This document shows positions 51,301 to 60,000 of a stretch of DNA of 60,000 bases, in pieces. Below the pieces are notes generated by a model. The model was not told where the DNA came from and searched no databases. It was given only the letters and a program-made list of their open reading frames with translations. Source of the stretch: Chrysomallon squamiferum (Eukaryota > Mollusca > Gastropoda > Neomphalida > Peltospiridae); assembly GCA_012295275.1 (NCBI GenBank), contig CM022673.1:29833136-29893135 (forward strand). The letters run 5' to 3'. Position 1 is the stretch's first letter; the number at the start of each line of letters is the position of its first letter. The position numbers and the translations under genes are program-made.

Positions 51301-54300
51301 TGGAAATAAAAATGATGATTAACTTGGAATTGTTTATTGGTTGTTTAATTATAATCTACAGAGTGAAATTATAACCTGTATTTGAAAAATGTGAAATTTT
51401 AAACAAGACCATCTCTTGAATATATAGCAAGATCGAAAAAAGAAAGAAAAATAAGCACATTGAAAAATCCTCCTCACATTCAAATTAAGACTTATTGCAA
51501 TGTATTTATCCCAGCAGTTCTGGTATCACTTGAAAGATTGTTTCATATCCTTTTCATTGTTATGCAAAACTAAACATAACACTTACAGAGGCAATGGCCA
51601 TATCAGTTTAACAACTTTACCACTGGCCAATTAACAGTTTTGTTTTTAAAATGGCTTTATGTATATGGCATAATTCTTTCTCAGTGTAGTCTGATATTAT
51701 TAGTTATAATGATCACTTAATTAATGATACAGCTATTTTAATTTATTTTACATATTAAAAGACCTCCCAAAAAAAAAAAAAAAAAAAATTTGCCTATATT
51801 CTGCTCTAGAAAAGACTCCCTTTATTGAAGAATATGTAACATATTTTCTGATTTTCTTAAAAAGAAAGAACTTTTCTTTATTTTTTACTACTGAAATGGA
51901 TTGTAATATCAGTTATATAGTTTTATCCAGTTGACTTTTATTTTGTTTTGGAATACAAATTATGCTATATATTTAAAAAAATATGCTCATATATACTCTG
52001 TTTTGGAGTGCTTTCAGGCATCTAAATATTAGACATTAGAAATGGAATTACTCTATCAAGAACTGTTTTATACACTTTTATCAGTATTAATCTTTTTCTT
52101 AGTTTTACTATTGCATACTGCAGAGCTGAACATATAAGCTGTTTCTTATGGTAGTAGTAAAACAGATTTCAATATATGGTCACAATAATTTGTTTATCAA
52201 ATTAATGTTTGTTGTGAGAGGTTCAAAATGGCTAGTCACATTTGCTGATGCTGCCTACATACTGTCAGTATTCAGAAGGTCATGTCTCAAAAAGTAAGCA
52301 AGATATCAGAATAATTTTTGTATTTTGTGTTGTGTTCAAAAGTTCTATTTAAGGAGTCACACAGTGGTGATATATATATTAATATTTTTTATTAGAGTTG
52401 GCTGAAATTGTAACACAGTAAAAAAAGAGAAATAAAACTTAAAAACCAAAATATATCAAACTCTCAAGGAGACCAGATTGGGTCTATTTCACTAGTTCAA
52501 CTTACTATCCAAATCTCTATAACTGATGGGTCAAATCCACTTCAATTTTGCAGGCAGATTAGGTTTTTTGAACAAATTTTAAATGTCATTCTTACAACAT
52601 CATAACAGATGAACATTTTTGCATCATAAAATACTTCTTTATTTGGTTTGTTTTGTTTAATCATTATTGTTCTTTCATAACTGATTGAAATTTTCACAGA
52701 TGTTTGCTGAGATGTATATAAAAGAAAATACAGTTCAGTAAGAAAATCAGTGTTAAAATTTGATAATATCATTATCTGAAGTTTTTTTTTCTCAGTGCCT
52801 CCCAATTGCATCAGAATTGATCTTTTCTACAAATGTTACCATATGTTTTTGCCAGCAGTCCAACAATTTATTTTGGTAAATGTTTGTAAAATAGCAGTGA
52901 AATAGCTGATCTGAACAATGGAGACAGTTAAGAAAAGATGCATAGGTTTGCTGTCACATCACATATTTAGCCAACCTTTATCGTTTATTCAACAATGTCC
53001 CTGCTGACATAGTTTTTGGATAGAGTGGACCCCTTTTCCTGCTGAATATTTCTAAAAAAAATTGCCATACCATCATACAGTGCAAAAGTAGAGGTTTCCA
53101 ACAGTATGCAGAATGCCAGCAAAGGTTCAAAACTGTGGAAGATATAGGTACTCAAACAGAAGCTATTTTTCAATACCTTTTGTGTCACTGAAGGAAATAA
53201 AAGATATAAAATGACAGTGGCATTACAAAAATGTATTTTTATTGTGTACATCACATTTTTTCACAACAAAACCAAGCAGTTAACCAAAGAATATGAATCC
53301 AACTTCATGATGGATTAAAGAAGAAAATGTAGGTTAACTGATAGATACTAAGGTTCCTTTGGGGAAGACAAATTTCTGACACCATTGGCCATGTAAAGAT
53401 AATATAATTCACATTTTAAAATTTTTGTTAAACCAATCTTTACAAGACCCATATGTCTTTTTTTTTTTTTTTTTTTTTGGTTAATATAGTTTAATGATCT
53501 TGGCCATAAAATTACTATTGGATTATTCTTACAAAGCATTATGCATCATATTACTGTCTAATGCATTTCAGTATTGCTTCCAATCACATACAGCTGAATA
53601 CTCTTTTCTCTTAAATGTATGTTGAACCTCATCTAAATATGGGATTATTTTGTTGGTGCATTGTATATTAGTATTTAATATCTATTTTTAAACTTAATCC
53701 TAAAGTTGATTTTTGATATTAACTTAACATTTGTTCAAGTGCAGTATAAAAAATATAACAAATAGATACATTTATGGAAATTGTCGATATTTTATTGCTC
53801 ATCTTTTTTCACCATTTTGTTTTCAGACAACTGAGGCTGAACTGAAACAGTTCTTTTCTGCATATGGAGCAGTAAAGGATACAAAAATTATAGCTGACAG
53901 AGCAGGTGTATCAAAGGGGTATTTATTTATTTATTTAAAAAAAATAATAAAAAAATGTTTACAGACTTAATCAGTTTAGACTGACATTTTAAACTGAACA
54001 AAACATCTTCAATTTGGTGGACTCAAACCAGAATTTAGTGGAAACCAAAATGAACATCAACTTATGCCACAAATCAAAAGTTACCGTAAATGAAATCATC
54101 ATTGTACAGCACATACAACCGATTGTGAAAAATTGGTATAGCGAATTTACATAATGTTTTAGAATTGTGTAGACATTTAAATTAGTGATGCAAAGTTGCT
54201 ATAATTTACTTATTTAATGCTTCTGTTTACAAATTTATATGTATGAATGATTTTTACATTGTTTTGATGAAAATTTACCACATGTACTTTTTATTAGATA

Positions 54301-56241
54301 TGGATTTGTTACTTTTGAAAACCAAGAAGATGCTGAAAGAATAATAAAGAAAGAAGTAAGTATATCAGTTTAAGTATAATAATTTGTGACAGTAACTAGG
54401 CATGATTACCAAATGACTGAAACAAACTGATCTTTGGTAACACTATTTTCAAAATGAGTCAAAAGGCTGAAATTGTTGAAATAGTATAGATCTCAGTTTC
54501 ACATAACTAAATGTATATTTGACTGGCACCATTTTCTGAGAGTGGGAAAATATAAATACCCCAAAACGAGCAATCTGTTCATGGAAATTATGCCAAGTGT
54601 TGTCATTTATTCTAAAACAAAGCAGCAGTCATTAAATATACTTGTAGTTTTTGACAATTTCATACCAGGATGTTCCCAATCTATAGTATCAGTTTCAAGC
54701 TTGAAATTCCCTTTTTCTGTTTGTGTTGCAGTATTGTGCATTTTTTATTGTGATGGTATACTGATGATTTAATTTCATGATAAAAACAAAGATTACTTTA
54801 AAAAAGTAATAATTTACCTTTCATGGTTTAACTCTAAACCTGATTCAATTTCATAAAAGTTTTGTAAGTTTTAGCTGATATTCTTAAGTTTTTAACAGGA
54901 CATTGATACACTTTAAACTTAAGCAGTTTGAGTAAAAAATGCAATTTTTTTTAAAGGTTTTTAAAACTAAATTAAATCAGTTATACAGAAAAAAATGGGA
55001 CAATGATCACAATTTCAGGATTTGAGGAGAACACTGCTATTTGTATATACCCACAAGAATACTTAAAATTTCTTCATCATACAAATGAAATGCTTAGCAT
55101 TACTTTATAACAGAGAGAAAATAATGTATTAAAAATAAAAATAATTTGTAGTTCCGTTTTTCTTTCTTGTGTACATGAAACATGAATTTTGTAGAGTAAA
55201 TTATTTATTTTAACATCACATAAGTGGAGAAATTCGCATTCAGAAATGTGAATTATTTGGGATGAAAGTTGCAGAAATGTTTTCTTAAATATTTATTTTT
55301 CTTTTAAATTTCTGTTTTTCAGTCAGACAATTTAGTTTTCAAAGACAGAAAACTTAATATTGGACCTGCCATCAGGAAACAGGTATGTAAAATTTTTAGT
55401 TTTTTAATGTTAAACCAAATTAGAAATAACCTGATCTGAATATCTTACTATCTTGTACAATTAATTTAATTCAGATATAGATATAATAATGTTGATATTA
55501 CACAAAAAGGGCTAATAGGCCTATATATTTGAAATTTAAACTTGAAAACTGAAACATTTGCATCTATATTAAAAGGATTTTAAATGAGGAAAGTGTGAAA
55601 TTACAATGCAGATATATTTGTTTGGGTTGGTCAGTGTGATATAAAAGAATTGTGAACTAATTAAGAAGCTGCATTTCAGATTTTTTTCTATAATGCCAAT
55701 ATATTTATTTATTTATTTATTTATTTATTTCCACCATATTTGGAATTTAGCACATATGGTGTAAATTGGTGATTTTGAAATATATTTCACTTTAACTTGT
55801 TAAACTTTTTTTTTTTTTCTTTACAGGTTTTGCCTCGATCTTTTGGTAAGTATTCATTATATTGTTCATCTGAAAATTTCAGGTGCAGTCTAACACCAGT
55901 GCATGTTGGATGGAAGGATTCAGACAAGTTAAATCAAAATTTATTGTTCCACAGGTCATTTAATTTGGGGCTTGAATAGTTTCAAAAATAATTATGGAGG
56001 ATTACATATCCATATGCTGCATATCAAAATTTTAAATGTTTCTTTTCTTTTTTCTTTTTTTTTTTTTTTTATTTCTTTTATTTTTATTTTTTATTTTTTG
56101 CTCTCATACCCTTATTCCTGAAAAATCTTACCTTTGAAATAAGCAAATATAATTATTTTTATTACAGAACTGGTCATGTTAATTTCCTTAGGTAATAAAT
56201 TAGTTTATGAAATAAGTTGGAACTCTCCCAAGAAAGCATTA

Positions 56242-56279
<38 letters not shown>

Positions 56280-59200
56280 ATTTTTATTAGTAATATGATA
56301 ATAATACCAAAATAAAGAACTGTTAAACATTAATGGTGGGACCTTTTTCCAGCATCTTTTAACATTTTATAGTAAATACATGCAATTTTTCAGATTGTTG
56401 GAACAAGGGTTAATGGTTTCATGAAATAAATACAGGTAGATGGATGTTGTTTGAATGGTTACATTTTATGAGTCAAGTATGAATTTCAAATGCATGTTTT
56501 AGAGCACCTTTGACAATATTAAATTATGCTTGCCGTTTGTTATGCAAATAGTTTCATTAGAACTTTAAAATTAAAACTGTTTGTGCATTCGAATTTAAGC
56601 TGGGAGAAAAGTTCCACTTCGGTTTGCATGCTATATTTACTTTTTAATGTTTTACCCTGACCTCTGTTTAACCATACCTCACTGTTATTTTTTCAGTTTT
56701 GAAAATATTGTAGGGTTGCCCTTGTTATCCATTTTTTCAGATCCTAATATATCGCAAGGTGGAGTTATGTTCACAAATGGAACTCCATACACTTACCAAA
56801 ATGGAATGGCAATTTTTCATTCACCTGAAGGGGGTTACCCCATACCTCAGCCTCAGGTGAGCAAACCTTGACAGCGTTATCCAGCTAGCATTCTCCACCA
56901 AGTTCTTGATTTCCATGTGCAGTTTTTATTACAAGCCACCACTGTGGCAATAATATTGTGGATTTTATTTTATTTTTTTAAATTCGTTTTTAAAATGGCA
57001 TTCAAAATCCACTGACTAAATTATTATAACAAATTGTTTTTTCTTTTTAAAAAGCTCAATGGTAGATGGATAGCAGCAGTTAATTAAATAATGTCATGAG
57101 TAATATAAATAGTGTTAAAATACTATTAAAAAAAAAGAAGAAAAAATTGATATATACTTATTTAAATTATAAATGAGAACAGGTGTATAACATATATTTC
57201 ATATTTGTGTATTCAGAAATACCTGGCATCAATGGAAGTTTAATACTGCCAATTGCCAGAAGCTGAGAATGGGCAGTTTGTGTTGGAAATTCAAATTATT
57301 CATATTTTTCTAGGAAAAAAAGAAATAATAATAAAATAAAATAATATCATTCTTGACAGTGAAGCGGTCATTTTACCCAGTGTTTCTGCCCACATCTTGA
57401 GATGGTTTATAATTTTTACAATAGTTTCTCATTTGTGACACCAAATGGCTTTATAAATGTAAAAACAATTGCCTCCTTAACACTAGAGTATCCAAAACAT
57501 TTAGGATATTCTAAAACACAATTAATTTAGCATTTTTCTACATTTAAAAAAACTGATATTTTCTTCATTAGAACATTGAAATTTTTGAAAAATGCACATG
57601 GGAATAAAAGATGGAGATTTATTGCATAAAATGTTTGGATTTTTTTTTTTTTTTTTTTTTTTTTTCTGCTTTTAAAGTTACATTTGTCACCTGTTCATAC
57701 TTACAAAAGCAAAACCTTTCCTGAAAGTTTATATTTTAATGACATTATTTATGGTTGAGTCTCTATGCACACTATAGCATGAACATTTTTGAATTTCATT
57801 TTTTATTATTTAACTGTTTTATCTTCTTTTTTTTTTTTAGTAATAATCAGAAAATATTTATAAATTTTCTGTTCATCTTTGAAGACATTTGCATCAAAAA
57901 TCCAAAAGCTGTTTCAGTTTTAATACTTGAAACAAACATTATGAAAACTTTCAAGTATAACATCAAAATTTTAGCAGAAACAGTGAAATTATATATAGTT
58001 ATAAAACTGGCTGATAGTAAATAAGTAGGTATTTCCAGTGCACTCACTTCATGGTTTATTAGATTGTGCTACTGGTCAAAATGTTTGCCATTCCAAGTGA
58101 ATAATATCTGTTTAGTTCATTTATAAAGAAATGTGTGTGTGTATGTGTGTATGTGTCCAAATAAATTAATAAATATAAAATAAAAACCCCAGCATTTTAA
58201 AATACTGAAATTTATACCTAACTGAATTTATAAGCCCACTTAAAATTCAGGAAAGGCTTTGCTAGATTTGTTTGAGGACAATTTTTTGATAACCAATTTA
58301 GGACTACAGTGTAGATTTTTGTGGTTGATATTTTCAGGCATGAGCTTGAAGTTTTTGTTTGACCACAGAAAACCAGATGTTGTTTTAATATGAAGGATGC
58401 ATATTATGAATTTGGTTTTGTGCATCTTATCTGACTTCATGATTTCTGTAAAATTAATAATATTTGTGATATACACATAGTTTTATTTTTTTCTCTAATT
58501 TCAAAATTAAAATATTTTTTAAAATTATTTTAATCGGAATTGATGTTTTCAGTAAATGTCAAAAGCTGTAAAAGTTTGTTTGAAAATATGCTTTGGCGCA
58601 TTTCTACCATTGAGCTAAAATCTCACCTGTTCTCTTTACTTTTTTGCTCCATTAAGCTGGAGCCAAGCACATTACATATTGATTAGTTTATTGTTTAACA
58701 CTGGGGTTTTGTTAAATATTTCCTTATAAAGGCATTATTTCTCTTGCAAAATGCAAAGTGAAGGATTATTTATATGTTACATTTTAAAAATGATTTGGTT
58801 GTTTAACATTGTTTTTAAAAATCAGAAACATTAAAAACAATGGACAACACATTCTTGAGATTTCTGAGAATGTGTAATTAAACTGAAAAATATGTTATTT
58901 TGATATAAAGCCTTGGAATTAATCAAATTTGGACAGCGGCAGAAATTCTAATAAAAATATTCTAAAATTTAAACAGTTGAGATTTATTTTTAAAAAATGA
59001 CAAAAAGAGAACAGTTTCTGGTTTATTGGTTTTATTGATAATACTTATTCATGTCGGGCGAAAACTTCCCTTTTTGCTATATAAAAATTCAAAGTATTAA
59101 TGGGTTTATGCATTCAGAATTTCTGAAAAGGAAATACAGCAGTAATTAAAGGCTTGTCTTTACAAATAATTTGAAACCTATTGTTTTCCCTCATTACTAA

Positions 59201-59390
59201 ATGGTTTTTTGTTTAGCCAACTTACACAACTACAGTGATGGTTCCACAGACAATGCAGACTCCAACACTATATCATGTGTCACCACAGTACCCAGCTTAC
59301 CAACCAATAAGTGGGTTTGAAGATGCAAACTCAAGGATGTGGCTTCCAAAACCATTGCCTCAAATAAAGGAGAGCTTGACAGCACACCTG
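47965..59390 (+). CDS. boule: BOULE, DAZ-family RNA-binding protein (3' end outside the window)
   Basis: BOULE is the ancestral DAZ-family germ-cell RNA-binding protein, a meiotic translation regulator. Coding exons seen: 47965-47967 (ATG only), 50531-50662, 53827-53918, 54298-54355, 55323-55382, 55827-55845, 56741-56856 and 59217-59390. Frame and GT-AG sites agree at every junction; 218 aa lie in the window. KYGTVIPNRIFVGGI (24-38) includes RNP2 (33-38), and KGYGFVTF (75-82) is RNP1. The RRM ends near LNIGPAIRK, a DAZ/BOULE signature. The next part has TPYTYQNGMAIFHSPE, resembling the PYTYHNGVAYFHTPE block of vertebrate BOULE, then a Pro/Gln/Tyr-rich tail. Exon 6 is only 19 nt. The last exon seen ends at a donor (CACCTG|GTAAAA), so more exons follow beyond 60 kb. 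The ATG-only first exon is inferred from phase and upstream sequence. Confidence 0.93.
47968..50530 (+). other. BOULE intron 1
   Basis: T-rich on the coding strand, with T-runs (48307-48341, 49597-49620) and few other repeats. ORFs inside (49479-49700, 49864-50067) show no features. Confidence 0.7.
50663..53826 (+). other. BOULE intron 2
   Basis: 3.2 kb of T-rich, nearly microsatellite-free sequence, with one A-run (51769-51788) and one T-run (53459-53478). Minus-strand ORFs at 52542-52811 and 52985-53254 are not recognisable. Confidence 0.7.
56857..59216 (+). other. BOULE intron 7
   Basis: 2.4 kb, T-rich, with a T-run at 57640-57666 and a small GT tract near 58133-58155. No additional exon was recognised. 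Confidence 0.7.
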
Positions 59391-60000
59391 GTAAAACATT
59401 TTTTTTATCTCTGCCCCGGCACTAGTTTAGTAGTTAATAGTTTAATTAATCACATTTAGCACTCATTCTCACAACAAACATTTTTCTTTTTAGATAATTT
59501 ACAAAAGAAAGAACTTAATGACATATTTCACATTATATGTGGCTGATCATTCATTGTGTTAAAAAAGGAAAGTTAATAAATACTAATAACTACATAAGTA
59601 TTATGATTATTGATTTTGCCATTTTAATTCCACAATGTGTATTAAATTAGTAAAATGATATTGAATTTTGGTGTAATATGTAGGGATAAGAATTTTTGGT
59701 ACTTGAGTGAATTTCAGTTTTTCATGCTCATTTCTGCAGTTTGTGGAAATCTGGTATAAACATTGGGGCAGGGTGTGTACATTAGTAATAGGCTCTGGGT
59801 CCTGGGTTCCATGCTGCAAATATTCTCACAAAGATCTGAATATGATGCTATATGTTAACCCAAAGGAGGTACACTAATTGAACAGCTTTGTACAGAGTTA
59901 CTCAGCAAATGTTGACCAATTAGATCATATATTGTTCTTAATAGCAGATGATTCATTTTGGTAGAAATTTCCAGCATATATATGAACATGAGATTTTGTT
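59391..60000 (+). other. BOULE intron after the last visible exon
   Basis: Begins with GTAAAA. The frame reading through from exon 8 stops at 59457-59459. Splicing is preferred because the tail seen so far is shorter than typical BOULE. No further exon is visible to the window end. Confidence 0.5.

Overview
Eukaryotic (animal) genomic DNA, AT-rich, intron-rich and crowded with microsatellites: GA/CT, GT/CA, TA, ATT/AAT, TTTA and TATC tracts plus one ~1.2 kb degenerate trinucleotide array. The best lineage clue is a neuropeptide precursor carrying the PKYMDT peptide, which I recall from molluscan neuropeptide surveys. Together with the microsatellite load this suggests a mollusc, possibly a cephalopod such as an octopus. 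No bacterial, viral, CRISPR or rRNA signal was seen.

Layout. 1-4.4 kb: gene-poor, microsatellites and one unexplained 137-codon ORF. 4.4-15.3 kb (+): the neuropeptide gene, with a CCAAT/GC-box/TATA promoter, a non-coding first exon, a ~5.4 kb 5'UTR intron and four coding exons. 15.3-25.2 kb: intergenic, with an 82-bp tandem duplication, the trinucleotide array at 17.7-18.9 kb, a 22-bp palindrome, and a 314-bp MITE with 23-bp terminal repeats nested in an older repeat family. 25.2-29.6 kb (-): SNF8/VPS22 (ESCRT-II), complete in eight exons, one intron having a GC donor. 29.6-30.2 kb: divergent promoter with a perfect CRE. 30.2-32.6 kb (+): an unrecognised 208-aa one-TM/coiled-coil protein, followed by a decayed or alternative copy of part of its last exon. 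33.7-42.9 kb (+): an unrecognised 302-aa two-TM/coiled-coil protein in eight exons, with a cluster of perfect CRE palindromes around exon 4. 42.9-47.9 kb: intergenic, including a second MITE. 47.96 kb to the window end (+): BOULE (DAZ family), eight coding exons seen, the 3' end beyond the window.

SNF8, the neuropeptide and BOULE are functionally unrelated neighbours. The two unrecognised genes lie head to tail between SNF8 and BOULE; both join a membrane segment to a long coiled coil, and they are the most novel genes here. All exon models come from reading splice sites and frames by eye. Phases are consistent across every junction given, but no transcript evidence was available.
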